A DNA stretch of 64,000 bases from Halodesulfovibrio marinisediminis DSM 17456 (GTDB lineage: Bacteria > Desulfobacterota > Desulfovibrionia > Desulfovibrionales > Desulfovibrionaceae): NCBI RefSeq assembly GCF_900129975.1, contig NZ_FSRG01000006.1, positions 1-64,000 of the forward strand. The letters run 5' to 3'. Shown in pieces: positions 9,024 through 17,936 of this stretch (position 1 is the first letter of the stretch; each line of letters begins with the position of its first letter). The notes under the pieces were generated by a model that made no database searches, was not told the origin of the DNA, and saw only the letters and a list, made by a program, of their open reading frames with translations. The position numbers were made by a program, and so were the translations under genes.

Positions 9024-9123
9024 TTTTATAAACTTATATTGTACACTGCTAGGAATTCCCCCGAATACCAAACAGTACCTTGCGGCTACGAAGAAGAGCC
9101 TGCCCGCTGAAGGCAAAACAGCT

Positions 9124-10044
9124 CTACTCAGCTAAAAATCGCTCAACCTCGCGGTTCATGGTTTCAAAATCTTTCGGCTTAACCCAGATGATTTCTTTAT
9201 CCTTTCTGAACCAAGTAAGCTGACGTTTAGCGTAAGCGCGGGTGTTTTTCAACCAAAGCGCTTTGCAGTCATCCAGAGACAGCTCGCCCTTAATATACTG
9301 GTACAGCTCTGCGCAACCTATACCTGACCACCCGAAGGAAGTCGGATCACCGTTATACTTGAGTGCTTCGCGTGCTTCTTCAATGGCTCCTGCTTCGATC
9401 ATAAGATCAATGCGCTTGCCAAGCAACGGAGTCAGCTCATCCAGCGTTACGTCGATACCAAGACGAATTCCGCGAAACGGAGTCGGCGTCATTGGCTGAG
9501 CGTGCCACCATGTGAATGTTTTGCCTGTGGCTCTGTATACAGCGAGTGCACGGCAGATACGCTGACGATCATTCGCATGAATTTTTGCAGCGTAATCCGG
9601 ATCAATCTTGGTGAGATCTTCATGCAACGGTGCGGAGCCGCGTTCTGCCATTTCCGCTTCCACCTCGTCTGTGTATGACTGGTCGATTCGCGGAATCTGC
9701 GCCAGACCATCCAGCAAGGCTTTCAGGTAGAATCCTGTTCCCCCAACAAGCACCGGCAGCAATCCTTCAGCACGGGTTTGATGAATGGCTTCTGTTGCCA
9801 TATCCATAAACTTACCGGCATCAATCTTGTCTTCGGTCTTCAAAAAGCCGTAGAGCTTGTGCGGGCACATCTGCTGTTCTTCTGCTGTCGGCTGTGCAGT
9901 AATGATGGGAAAATCGCGGTACACCTGACGGGAATCCAAATTAACCACGCCGCCGTTAAAAGTGCGACATAGGTTAAAGGATGCAGCAGTCTTACCTGCT
10001 CCCGTAGGGCCTACCAGACAGACAATAGGAATTTTTTTAGACAT
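9124..10044 (-). CDS. miaA: tRNA dimethylallyltransferase
   Basis: 306 residues, normal length. Transfers a dimethylallyl group to N6 of A37 in tRNAs reading codons that begin with U, such as tRNA-Ser(CGA) at 12.6 kb. The P-loop GPTGAGKT is at residues 12-19, followed by NLDSRQVYRDFPI and the VGGTGFYLKALLDG segment, both characteristic. Third gene of rsmD-coaD-miaA, 4 bp after coaD, with a weak ribosome site that suggests translational coupling. Confidence 0.97.
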   Translation of the reverse strand: MSKKIPIVCLVGPTGAGKTAASFNLCRTFNGGVVNLDSRQVYRDFPIITAQPTAEEQQMCPHKLYGFLKTEDKIDAGKFMDMATEAIHQTRAEGLLPVLVGGTGFYLKALLDGLAQIPRIDQSYTDEVEAEMAERGSAPLHEDLTKIDPDYAAKIHANDRQRICRALAVYRATGKTFTWWHAQPMTPTPFRGIRLGIDVTLDELTPLLGKRIDLMIEAGAIEEAREALKYNGDPTSFGWSGIGCAELYQYIKGELSLDDCKALWLKNTRAYAKRQLTWFRKDKEIIWVKPKDFETMNREVERFLAE

Positions 10045-10048
10045 ATAT

Positions 10049-10558
10049 TTAGTTCAGCGGGTACGGGTACCCGTATTTTTCGCGAAGCTTACGGTAAACG
10101 TTATCCGGAACAAGCCCTTTGATATCGCCGCCGAGCTTACCTGCTGCTTTAATGATGGTTGAGCTGATGTACAGCCACTGGTAATCCGTCATTAAAAAGA
10201 CAGTCTGGATATGCTTTTTGAGCTTACGGTTCATCAATGCAAGCTGGAACTCGTATTCAAAGTCAGAAACAGCTCGCAGACCGCGTAGGATAACGTGCGC
10301 ACCGCGGCGTTCTGCATATTCCACAAGCAAACCGGAGAATGGTTCTACCGTCACCTGCGGAGTGTCCTTAAAGACTTCTTCCGCCATTGCCACGCGCTCT
10401 GTAATTGAAAACAGTGGTGACTTCGGGGTGTCGTTAGCCACCGCAACAATTACACGGTCAAAAATCTCGCAGCCGCGTTTGATAAGACTCACATGCCCCA
10501 TGGTCATAGGGTCAAATGTGCCGGGGTAAACGGCTACTCGCTCTCCTCTGTTGTCCAT
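10049..10558 (-). CDS. coaD: Phosphopantetheine adenylyltransferase
   Basis: 169 residues. Joins 4'-phosphopantetheine and ATP to dephospho-CoA, the penultimate step of CoA synthesis. Nucleotidyltransferase motif T-M-G-H at residues 19-22 within YPGTFDPMTMGH, and the ISST-x-I-K motif near residue 130. The start codon lies inside rsmD (25-bp overlap) with AAGGA as ribosome site. Confidence 0.97.
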   Translation of the reverse strand: MDNRGERVAVYPGTFDPMTMGHVSLIKRGCEIFDRVIVAVANDTPKSPLFSITERVAMAEEVFKDTPQVTVEPFSGLLVEYAERRGAHVILRGLRAVSDFEYEFQLALMNRKLKKHIQTVFLMTDYQWLYISSTIIKAAGKLGGDIKGLVPDNVYRKLREKYGYPYPLN

Positions 10559-11106
10559 AGCAGAATCCTTGTCTGGCCATATGCTTTGTTGGCAATGAGT
10601 TCGAGTTCTGGATGATCAGCTTCCGGTGGCAGATCCAGCTTCGCTTCTACCTCGGCACAAATAATGCCGCCTTCTGCAAGCCAACCATTTTTCAACACCG
10701 CTTTCATGGCAGGAGTCAAAAAGTTTTTGCCGTACGGCGGATCAATAAAAATTACATCAAACGGCTCTGCTGCGCGACGGGAGATGATCTTGAATAAGTC
10801 TTCCGCCATCACTCTGTAACGGTTGGATGGAATACCGATTTTCTGCGCGTTTTCGTTAATCAGTTTAGCAGCGGTTTTGTTCATTTCAACAAACCATGCT
10901 TCTTCTGCACCGCGGCTTAAGGCTTCAAATGCAAGAGAGCCACTGCCTGCAAAAAGATCAAGAATTCGGCACTCCGGCCAGTATACGCCACGTGCTTCCA
11001 GCATAGAAAAAACAGCCTGACGCACTTTAGACGTTGCCGGGCGATACCCCGGTGCACTTGTAGTTTTGAGTACCCTACCGCGATACTCACCTGCGATAAT
11101 GCGCAT
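10534..11106 (-). CDS. rsmD: 16S rRNA (guanine966-N2)-methyltransferase
   Basis: 190 residues. SAM-binding motif LDLFAGSGSL (residues 49-58) and catalytic DPPY (122-125), the N2-guanine methyltransferase signature. RsmD methylates G966 of 16S rRNA. First gene of the operon, overlapping coaD, an arrangement common in bacteria. Transcribed divergently from the LOG gene. Confidence 0.96.
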   Translation of the reverse strand: MRIIAGEYRGRVLKTTSAPGYRPATSKVRQAVFSMLEARGVYWPECRILDLFAGSGSLAFEALSRGAEEAWFVEMNKTAAKLINENAQKIGIPSNRYRVMAEDLFKIISRRAAEPFDVIFIDPPYGKNFLTPAMKAVLKNGWLAEGGIICAEVEAKLDLPPEADHPELELIANKAYGQTRILLWTTEESE

Positions 11107-11301
11107 AACTATATAATATCCTTACACTACCCTAAAATTTAACCAGAAGGGTGTATTTACTTTTCATTTCATACCATATTATAAACAACAATTGCGTACC
11201 GATACTGAACCGGTTGCGCGTATTCACGTAGACTACACGTTGCTAAAACAATTTCCAAGTCTGACGAATGCCTATTCCCCAGACCTACTACGGAGCTACT
11301 A

Positions 11302-11961
11302 ATGAACACAGCAAAGCAATATGTAATCGATTCTCTCTCTATGAAAGAGTCATGGAGACTCTTCCGCATCATGTCTGAGATTGTTGATGGAATCGAAAAC
11401 TTAAGCGAGTTGACAAACTGCGTATCCATTTTCGGATCATCACGCACCCCGTCAGACCACCCTATGTATCAGGAAGCCGAAGAAATTGCACGACTCCTTT
11501 CTGAGTCAGGATTCGGCGTTATCACTGGTGGCGGCCCCGGCATTATGGAAGCGGGAAACAAAGGTGCGCAGGAAGCAGACGGCACCTCTGTCGGTCTGTG
11601 CATCCATCTTCCTATGGAGCAGGGCTCCAATCCATTTATAGATATTGAATGCAATTTCAAGTACTTTTTTGTGCGCAAACTTATGTTCATCAAATACTCC
11701 ATGGCATACGTAGTAATGCCAGGTGGGTTCGGCACCTTGGATGAACTTTCCGAAGCATTTGTTCTGCGTCAGACAAACAAGATCAAGCCGTTCCCTATTG
11801 TTCTGTACAAGAGCGAATTCTGGGACGGTCTGCTGGACTGGACACGCAAGCAGATGGTTTCTTCCGGCTACATTACAGAGGAAGAAGTAGACGCTATGGT
11901 TGTGCTTGATACCCCGCAGGAAGTGGTAGACTACATCATAAAATATGCACCGGACGTCTAA
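11302..11961 (+). CDS. LOG-family protein (nucleoside 5'-monophosphate phosphoribohydrolase-like)
   Basis: 219 residues. Contains GGGPGIMEAGNKGA and PGGFGTLDEL, the two defining motifs of the LOG/TIGR00730 family, which splits the N-glycosidic bond of AMP or cytokinin-type nucleotides. An N-terminal helical extension of about 45 residues precedes the Rossmann-like core, a form frequent in proteobacteria. GGAG precedes the ATG. Nine bp before tadA, so probably co-transcribed; exact substrate unknown. Confidence 0.9.
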   Translation: MNTAKQYVIDSLSMKESWRLFRIMSEIVDGIENLSELTNCVSIFGSSRTPSDHPMYQEAEEIARLLSESGFGVITGGGPGIMEAGNKGAQEADGTSVGLCIHLPMEQGSNPFIDIECNFKYFFVRKLMFIKYSMAYVVMPGGFGTLDELSEAFVLRQTNKIKPFPIVLYKSEFWDGLLDWTRKQMVSSGYITEEEVDAMVVLDTPQEVVDYIIKYAPDV

Positions 11962-11970
11962 GGAAATCGA

Positions 11971-12531
11971 ATGACGACCAGACGCGAATTAGAGCATTGT
12001 TACGACGCCCTGACCGCCCTGCCCCAAGGCTGGGAGAGCTGGGACGACTTAATGCGCATAGCCATGGAAGAAGCACAGAAAGCCGAAGCCATTGGTGAAG
12101 TACCTGTAGGCGCTGTTCTTGTGGCACCGGATGGAACCATTGTGGCCAAAGACTACAATAAAACCATTACCAGCAACGACCCCACAGCGCATGCAGAGAT
12201 TCTGGCCATGCGTAAGGCAGGCGAGCAGCTACAGAACTACCGTATAGAAGACTTGGTACTAGTAGTAACACTGGAACCCTGCCTCATGTGCAGTGGTGCT
12301 ATGGTTCACGCCCGCATCAGAGGCGTAGTATACGGCGCACCGGACCTTAAAACCGGCGCACTGGATTCACAGCTCAACAGCTTTGATCTGCCATTACACA
12401 ACCATGCAATCTGGCATAAATCCGGAGTGTTGCAAGAAGAATGCAGCACCATGCTTTCCGCTTTCTTCAAAAAACGCAGAAAAGAGATAAAAGCTGCTAA
12501 GAAAAGCCAGAAAACACAGAGCACATCGTAA
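11971..12531 (+). CDS. tadA: tRNA-specific adenosine deaminase
   Basis: 186 residues. Deaminates A34 of tRNA-Arg(ACG) to inosine. Zinc and catalytic site: H74-A-E76 and P103-C104-L-M-C107. The N-terminus is about 25 residues longer than in E. coli TadA and the C-terminus is a Lys-rich tail. Follows the LOG gene by 9 bp with AAGGAAA as ribosome site. Its substrate tRNA is present in three copies at the left end of the window. Confidence 0.96.
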   Translation: MTTRRELEHCYDALTALPQGWESWDDLMRIAMEEAQKAEAIGEVPVGAVLVAPDGTIVAKDYNKTITSNDPTAHAEILAMRKAGEQLQNYRIEDLVLVVTLEPCLMCSGAMVHARIRGVVYGAPDLKTGALDSQLNSFDLPLHNHAIWHKSGVLQEECSTMLSAFFKKRRKEIKAAKKSQKTQSTS

Positions 12532-12594
12532 CAATTTGCTTTTCTACCGCTAACAACTTGCAATGCCGTATAAAATTGCATAAAAAAATTCAAC

Positions 12595-12689
12595 GGAGAG
12601 GTAGCGAAGTCCGGCCGTAACGCACACGACTCGAAATCGTGCTTGGGCTTAACCGTCCAACGAGGGTTCGAATCCCTCTCTCTCCGCCA
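12595..12689 (+). tRNA. tRNA-Ser (CGA)
   Basis: 95-nt class II tRNA with acceptor GGAGAGG/TCTCTCC, anticodon stem CACGA/TCGTG around CTCGAAA (anticodon CGA), long variable arm, T loop TTCGAAT and encoded CCA. It marks the border between core genes and the accessory region; no second copy of its 3' end is visible in the window. Confidence 0.96.
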
Positions 12690-12705
12690 TAACACACCAT
12701 GAATA

Positions 12706-12735
12706 AAGGGTTTCATCCAATCGGATGAAGCCCTT
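12706..12735 (+). terminator. Terminator of tRNA-Ser
   Basis: AAGGGTTTCATCC pairs with GGATGAAGCCCTT (one wobble), followed by ATTTTAT. Confidence 0.85.
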
Positions 12736-13080
12736 ATTTTATATGCGGCGGTAACGAAATGCGAAAATATATGCGCTCCCACTTTGATACTTCAAAAAAA
12801 AGCAAGGAAGCGGGAGCGGAGAAGTAATTTTCATTCTGAAGCTGAGTCTTTTTGAACGGTTAAAATGGGCTATAAGATCCTCCTTATAATTCTCAAATAA
12901 GCCCCCTGCCTAGGCGCAAGCCATTTGGCTGAATGTTGCCTTTTGATTTTATCTTACAAAAAGCCCCAGAACATGTTGTTCATGGGGCTTATCTATTTTC
13001 TACAACGCATGATCAAAAAGGATAAAATGGTTGACCGTACCTGCATTTCATAGTTCAACGGCGCGACCTCAATGTTGTAT
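12736..13080. repeat. Non-coding stretch with terminator debris; left 33-bp repeat at 12958-12990
   Basis: No gene. Contains a degraded GCCCCCTGCC terminator of the family described at 15352, and an exact 33-bp sequence (AAAAAGCCCCAGAACATG and on to ATGGGGCTT) that recurs at 14067-14099 on the far side of the EamA gene. Each copy folds into a terminator-like hairpin. Confidence 0.8.
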
Positions 13081-13112
13081 ACGATTGAGGAATTTTTTAC
13101 GGGAGAGAGCCG

Positions 13113-14030
13113 TTGATTGAGAGAGTATTACAGCGAATTGCGCCAAACCTGACAGATAATCAAAAAGGCGTGTGCTTAGCGCTTGTTTCTACGGCAGTGA
13201 TTTTGTGTGTTGCCATCGTGGTACGCATTGTCAGTGATCGTATCCATGTGTTTCAGATTGTATTTTTCAGACAGATTGTTCTTATTGCGTTATTGCTTCC
13301 GGCAATATGTCGCAATGCGAAGACGTTGCGGCAGTCAAAGAATCTAGTTCAGCATGCTTTTCGTGTTATCGGAGCATTTAGTGGGCACTGCTTAGCATTC
13401 CTTACGGTAAGCCACCTTCCTTTAGCAGAAGCAACTGCACTGAGCTTTACAAACATTTTGTTTGTGGCTGTGCTTTCGACTGTAATGCTAGGTGAGCACG
13501 TCGGCTGGAGCAGGCGATTGACTATCGCCATAGGATTCACAGGCGTTGTACTTGTTGTACAACCTTCATTTGACAATCTAACGCTGACCTACACGCTAAC
13601 AGGACTTGCCGGTGCCTTTGGCGCCGCGGTTGCTGCCGTATGTATCAAATGGATTTCACGTACAGAACCAGTATTGTCATTGATGGCGTATCAAGCTGTG
13701 TTTGTAGGGCTGCTCGCCTTTATACCGACCTTGTTTGTGTGGCAGTGGCCTACAATGGAAGAGCTGCTCTTGCTGCTTCTTATTGGCGGGTTAGCATCTC
13801 TGGGACAATGGATTTCTATGACTGCCTTTAGTCTTGGTGAAGCTAATATTGTTACCAACGTGCAGTACATAAAAATTGTGTACTCTATGGTCTTGGGCTA
13901 TCTGATCTTTTCTGAAATACCTAACAACTTAGCCATACTGGGCGCTACGGTTATTCTTTGCAGCGGCATAATCCCTGTTGTCCGAAACAGAATGAAAAAA
14001 CAGCGCGCTCAGCAGGCTGCTTCCTTGTAA
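13113..14030 (+). CDS. EamA/DMT-family transporter
   Basis: 305 residues, ten predicted membrane segments in two EamA halves: LSTVMLGEHVGWSRRL near the end of the first and a LGYLIFSEIP segment near the end of the second, both typical of the family. TTG start behind GGGAGAGA; no better start is in frame. Inner-membrane export or import of an unknown metabolite. The gene is bracketed by identical 33-bp terminator sequences and may be a cassette acquired after tRNA-Ser. Confidence 0.85.
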   Translation: MIERVLQRIAPNLTDNQKGVCLALVSTAVILCVAIVVRIVSDRIHVFQIVFFRQIVLIALLLPAICRNAKTLRQSKNLVQHAFRVIGAFSGHCLAFLTVSHLPLAEATALSFTNILFVAVLSTVMLGEHVGWSRRLTIAIGFTGVVLVVQPSFDNLTLTYTLTGLAGAFGAAVAAVCIKWISRTEPVLSLMAYQAVFVGLLAFIPTLFVWQWPTMEELLLLLLIGGLASLGQWISMTAFSLGEANIVTNVQYIKIVYSMVLGYLIFSEIPNNLAILGATVILCSGIIPVVRNRMKKQRAQQAASL

Positions 14031-14066
14031 TTGAATAGAAGATAATCAAAAAAATATTTCTCCCCA

Positions 14067-14099
14067 AAAAAGCCCCAGAACATGTTGTTCATGGGGCTT
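14067..14099 (+). repeat. Right 33-bp repeat, acts as terminator of the EamA gene
   Basis: Identical to 12958-12990. AAGCCCC pairs with GGGGCTT, and CATG pairs with CATG, followed by CTTCTTTTTT. Confidence 0.85.
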
Positions 14100-14248
14100 C
14101 TTCTTTTTTGCGGCACCTGACTTAATGGCTTGACCAAGGCAGGGGGCTTCATATTTGCTATCTACTTTCTATTCTTTAATCCGTTCGCAATTGCAAAAAA
14201 GCTCGAAGGCGGGAGTGGAGGAGTGTTTTTTATGCTGGGGTGGAGTTT

Positions 14249-15262
14249 TTATGCTGCTTCTGCACTTTTCTTTTCATCTTCTGACTCAGCTGATGCTTTT
14301 GCTTTCTGCTGTGTATTTCTCACCAAAATTGTATACCAAAAACCAACAAGCCACTCTAATAAAGCCACACGTAATTCTTCACCAACGTCTTCGCCATATT
14401 CCTCTGCGGTTATTTTTACTAAATATTCAAGCCCGCCATTGAGCAACTCAGTTGGTCCAAATTCTTGTTGTAGCCCATTCAAATGTTTGTACACTACTTT
14501 ATTGTCGAGACGTTCTAAAAATGCACGAATAGACGATGGGCGAGGGTCTAATTTCATTCTTTCAAAAACCCTCTTCACCCCCTCAGCTTTTGCAATTAAC
14601 TCATCAGTTCTCTCGATATCAATTTCGACACCTTTTTTAAGCTTTTTTAATTCCTTATTTAATTTTACTGCAACTGCCTTAAACTCTTTTGAATTAGAAA
14701 GTACAATCTCAATACAATCTTTTACAGAGAGCATAATCTCATTTCGTAATTGAACCTTCTTCACTGGCGGTGCGGAATTAGCCTCATCAATCAACTCGTT
14801 AATTCCTTCCATATGAACTCGCATATTCCCTAAACTATCCTCTACAAGAATCAGTTCTGTTAATAAGCCAGTCATTCCTTCAATCGCTGCTAGTTCTGAG
14901 ACATCCGTTTGCTGCCGTCCATTAAGTAAAGAAAATTTCGAAAAAGTAACACAATCAGTACCTACCCATTTTTCGATTGAAAGGCAGAATACATTAACTG
15001 TCGTGCTAAACTGAGCTCCAAGACGATACGTTGAAGCTAATAAAGTGCTTTTAGCTTTCTCTTCAGCTTCTCGCTTTCGTTGATACCATAAGACTCCAAA
15101 ACCTGAAGCAAGAGTTGCGATCACAGGTAAGTTTTCTCCTAAGTCCTTTAAAATGGAAAACTCAGCCAAAATCCCCTTTATCTCTGAGTAGTGCTCCACA
15201 CAAAGAATGCTAAATACGGCACCAACGACGAGAAACAGTGTTTTTGGGTTTGATTTATCCAT
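14249..15262 (-). CDS. Membrane-anchored helical protein, unknown function
   Basis: 337 residues. Two hydrophobic segments near the N-terminus (about 9-22 and 46-60), the second ending in WYQRKRE, then about 270 residues of mostly helical, charged cytoplasmic protein and a Lys/Glu/Ala tail. No enzymatic motif seen. GGAG before the ATG. One of three proteins of this general design between 14.2 and 17.4 kb. The downstream 90 bp hold a decayed end of gene B and its terminator. Confidence 0.65.
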   Translation of the reverse strand: MDKSNPKTLFLVVGAVFSILCVEHYSEIKGILAEFSILKDLGENLPVIATLASGFGVLWYQRKREAEEKAKSTLLASTYRLGAQFSTTVNVFCLSIEKWVGTDCVTFSKFSLLNGRQQTDVSELAAIEGMTGLLTELILVEDSLGNMRVHMEGINELIDEANSAPPVKKVQLRNEIMLSVKDCIEIVLSNSKEFKAVAVKLNKELKKLKKGVEIDIERTDELIAKAEGVKRVFERMKLDPRPSSIRAFLERLDNKVVYKHLNGLQQEFGPTELLNGGLEYLVKITAEEYGEDVGEELRVALLEWLVGFWYTILVRNTQQKAKASAESEDEKKSAEAA

Positions 15263-15351
15263 AAAATCTCCAAGTGATTTTTCTTGTTATTTCCAGACAT
15301 TACTCTCCTGAAAAATCTGAGTCAAACTACAACGTCCTAGAACTACAAATG

Positions 15352-15377
15352 AAGCCCCCTACCAAGACAGGGGGCTT
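15352..15377 (-). terminator. Terminator of gene B (GCCCCCT family)
   Basis: AAGCCCCCT pairs with AGGGGGCTT. The same hairpin recurs at 30920, 32204, 32815, 42219, 43437 and 44810, usually with a decayed end of gene B beside it. Confidence 0.85.
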
Positions 15378-15401
15378 CTTATTTCCATTCAAGTTATCTT
15401 T

Positions 15402-15584
15402 CTATCCTGTAATCCGTTCTTCCATTCCGTCAAAGTAGGCTGCGGCATCGTCTACGGCGTTTTCCATACTGTTTAGAATAAAGACCAGTTCCAGATACTT
15501 TCCGACGAATTCTTCATGCATGAGGTTAAGAGAGCGGGCAATGTTGTGGAGATTCTTTACGTGATCTGTTTGTTCTACAGGCAT
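15402..15584 (-). CDS. Small protein 'B' of a two-gene cassette, unknown function
   Basis: 60 residues, acidic, helical, ending in YFDGMEERITG. Its start overlaps the end region of pseudogene A just upstream, so A and B were once translationally coupled. A second cassette lies at 32.2-32.6 kb, where A is intact and B is broken. Short tails of B with the same terminator recur elsewhere in the window. Function unknown. Confidence 0.55.
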   Translation of the reverse strand: MPVEQTDHVKNLHNIARSLNLMHEEFVGKYLELVFILNSMENAVDDAAAYFDGMEERITG

Positions 15585-15587
15585 GAC

Positions 15588-15782
15588 TCATGCTGCCACC
15601 CTCCGCTCTACCCCACTATCTATGTGGTCCGCGAGTTGAATGAGCTTGTCTGTAATGTAGTCCAGAGCAACGCTGCTTTCTGTTGTAGAAGTGTCTTTGC
15701 GGATCTATTGGAGCGTTGCAGCTGCGTCGCGCAGCTCGTCCATGCTTGGAAGCATTCCTTGGGATAGTTCGTGATTTGGCAT
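15588..15782 (-). pseudogene. Gene 'A' of the A-B cassette, broken by an in-frame TAG
   Basis: Conceptual product contains GMLPSMDELRDAAATLQ, then a TAG codon, then IRKDTSTTESSVALD and TDKLIQLAD. It matches the intact 65-residue gene A at 32420-32617, where the TAG position is Lys. It ends with TGA 4 bp before the ATG of gene B. Confidence 0.7.
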
Positions 15783-15954
15783 TAGTAAGTAAAGATGCAT
15801 CCAAGCGCAAAATGCACCTATCCTATGGACAAAGGATCTTGGTCATTGGACACAAAAAACACTTCTTACGGGAGCGGAATGGCCGCCTGTGTGAACAAAA
15901 AAGGTAGGTTTTGAGAGCGTCTAGGGGAAAAATGGATATGAGTTTGGTGGGTTG

Positions 15955-16536
15955 TCAACTGGGGGAAGGTAAAGACTCATTAAATTTTGATATCAATTCA
16001 AGCTTATTAAAAGCATCATCTCTAACTTCGTTAATCAGACGGTAATACTCTGCCTCTAAATCAAGATCGCGTTTATAGTCTTTACCTTTCGCTGAAAGCA
16101 CGCTCTCTCTTAAAACCTGCTGACGAACTTTTTCAAGGAAAAACAAAAGATTACGATGCGAACCATTTTCATTATCTAATAAACAAACTAGTTGATAGTG
16201 AGAACGTCTCAATTTTTGTTTAGCACTGTCTACATCTTTTGACGCATTTAATATTTCTGGCTGGTTGTATCCATCTTTAGAAACAATCACCTTAATTCTT
16301 ATATTTGCATCACGAAATAGATCAAGAGCTGCAAGATACTCTGCAATACTCTTCTGAAACTCCAACTGCCACCACTTATAATACTCAACAGCAACAGTTT
16401 GCTGTTCAATCTTCTGCTCTGCCTCATACTTCTCTTTTAAGCTCGCATTTGATGAATAAACAATAAATGCTGAAAGCAAGACTGAAATCATACTGACAAC
16501 AGTCGCACCGTTTTCTTTAAACCACCCTTCCCTCAT
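15955..16536 (-). CDS. Membrane-anchored coiled-coil protein, unknown function
   Basis: 193 residues: one membrane segment (VVSMISVLLSAFIVY, about 13-28), then a charged helical domain. AGGAGG lies 8 bp before the ATG. Divergent from the next gene, with a terminator-like hairpin in between. No known domain. AT-richer than the core genes, which suggests transfer. Confidence 0.65.
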   Translation of the reverse strand: MREGWFKENGATVVSMISVLLSAFIVYSSNASLKEKYEAEQKIEQQTVAVEYYKWWQLEFQKSIAEYLAALDLFRDANIRIKVIVSKDGYNQPEILNASKDVDSAKQKLRRSHYQLVCLLDNENGSHRNLLFFLEKVRQQVLRESVLSAKGKDYKRDLDLEAEYYRLINEVRDDAFNKLELISKFNESLPSPS

Positions 16537-16557
16537 CTTACTATCCTCCTAAAAAAT

Positions 16558-16585
16558 AAGCCTCTTCTTATGACAGAAGAGGCTT
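16558..16585 (-). terminator. Terminator-like hairpin just upstream of the coiled-coil gene
   Basis: AAGCCTCTTC pairs perfectly with GAAGAGGCTT; on the minus strand it is followed by TTATTTTTTA and then by the AGGAGG ribosome site of the gene ending at 15955. Either a leader attenuator or the left-over terminator of a lost gene. Confidence 0.7.
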
Positions 16586-16650
16586 TGAGGCAATCTTGAA
16601 ACCTTGAGCGTTACCCTGTAGTCTCCCGAAATACAAAGGAGAATGAACGG

Positions 16651-17373
16651 ATGCTTTTACGGTTCATTAAGAAATATTTAGGCACCACAATCATTACAAT
16701 ACTTTTTATTGCAGTTGGCTGCATACTCTTTCGTTTAGCTGATAACATCGACCAATTTCTCAGCATGGCAAATGCAACTGCAACCTCCATTCTGTCATTA
16801 ATAGCCGTTTTTGGGATCAATAGTTGGAAAAATGAATACAAAAACAAACAGCGCATTGAGACAGCAATAAATTTCGCCGACGAAGCTTATAAGGCGCTTG
16901 CTGTTATTAAAGACTCAACTCAACAACTACAGCAATGCGAAACACCTTCAACTTCAAGTTTGGGGCACGCAGAAAAGGTAAGTGTTAATCTTAAGAACAG
17001 GTTAGCAAATAATATTGAGTTCATTGACAACATTTCATTCAAACGGTTTCGTTATAAAATACATCTCGACACCGATGCTTATAATATCTGCTGTGAAATC
17101 CCAATACTTGTTAGAAACATTAAATATTATGCCAATGAATATGTTCATTATACTAACGAGCTAATTAATCTTCCAAAAAATGAAGATGTAGAAGGTACTT
17201 TTATCAATGGTAAATCGTGGCTTGACGAAGTTGAACAACAACGAAATGAATACAGAAAAGAAATAGAAAAATGCTGGCAATGGATGAGCCTCAGGCGTAA
17301 CTCTATTGTCAAAACTAAGATTGAGACCCTTCAAGAACGAATAGATAAAATCCTCGAAGCAAATTCTTTATAA
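16651..17373 (+). CDS. Membrane-anchored helical protein, unknown function
   Basis: 240 residues with two hydrophobic segments at the N-terminus (about 10-30 and 42-56), then a cytoplasmic helical domain with Cys pairs (NICCEIP near residue 148). AAAGGAG lies about 10 bp upstream of the ATG. No catalytic motif recognised. Design resembles the neighbouring proteins at 14.2 and 15.9 kb without clear sequence identity. Confidence 0.65.
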   Translation: MLLRFIKKYLGTTIITILFIAVGCILFRLADNIDQFLSMANATATSILSLIAVFGINSWKNEYKNKQRIETAINFADEAYKALAVIKDSTQQLQQCETPSTSSLGHAEKVSVNLKNRLANNIEFIDNISFKRFRYKIHLDTDAYNICCEIPILVRNIKYYANEYVHYTNELINLPKNEDVEGTFINGKSWLDEVEQQRNEYRKEIEKCWQWMSLRRNSIVKTKIETLQERIDKILEANSL

Positions 17374-17551
17374 GACAACCTAACGCCTTTCCGGTTTTTG
17401 CCTACACTACAACTTAAGTTCAACTCTCAATAATTAATTATTATCTATCAAATCATATCTTTACAACTAGGAAAAACTAACCTAAAAGCTTTTTCTATTC
17501 GCAAAAAGCGAAGCCATAATTTGGGAAAACCCCAGGGCTCAAAGAGTTCAA

Positions 17552-17583
17552 AAAGGTAATTACACACATCGGTAATTGCCTTT
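17552..17583 (+). terminator. Terminator
   Basis: AAAGGTAATTAC pairs with GTAATTGCCTTT, followed by T. Lies 180 bp after the preceding gene. Confidence 0.75.
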
Positions 17584-17673
17584 TTTTTCCTAAAATTATC
17601 TTACTAAGGTTACGGCAAAAGCATCTATTTGCTCCTCAACCGTTGAAGAACAACCCTTACCTTTGGAGAGAAT

Positions 17674-17892
17674 ATGTCTGACACCACCAACACTGAAATG
17701 TCTGGTACACAAAAGTTTATCTTGGAGCTTGCTAACCTCTTGTTAGAGAAAGGGTTAAAGGCAGGCTTCGCTTATGGCTCATATCTCCTGTTAAATAAAA
17801 TGCTAGACCAAGGGCGATCTGTCTCCGCAGAGGCCTCTAACTCGTCTTGCAAGCTATCTTGCGGCACACCAACAATTCAACCAACTGCATAA
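17674..17892 (+). CDS. Small hypothetical protein
   Basis: 72 residues, with one amphipathic to hydrophobic segment (about 14-44) and two Cys near the end. It has GGAGAGA before the ATG and a strong terminator 8 bp after the stop, which together support a real gene. Function unknown. Confidence 0.55.
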   Translation: MSDTTNTEMSGTQKFILELANLLLEKGLKAGFAYGSYLLLNKMLDQGRSVSAEASNSSCKLSCGTPTIQPTA

Positions 17893-17900
17893 AGTAATAA

Positions 17901-17929
17901 AAAAAGCCAAGCCCTAAGCTTGGCTTTTT
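17901..17929 (+). terminator. Terminator of the small gene
   Basis: AAAAAGCCAAGC pairs with GCTTGGCTTTTT. Confidence 0.9.
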
Positions 17930-17936
17930 CTTTATC

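Noticed and set aside
12595-12689. tRNA-Ser as attachment site of an integrated island
   Set aside because: No integrase and no second copy of the tRNA 3' end in the window, so it cannot be supported from this sequence alone.
12306-12782. 158-codon minus-strand frame
   Set aside because: Antisense to tadA and to tRNA-Ser.
14130-14753. 207-codon plus-strand frame rich in Ser and Phe
   Set aside because: Antisense to the membrane protein gene 14249-15262, which has a proper ribosome site; composition is typical of a shadow.
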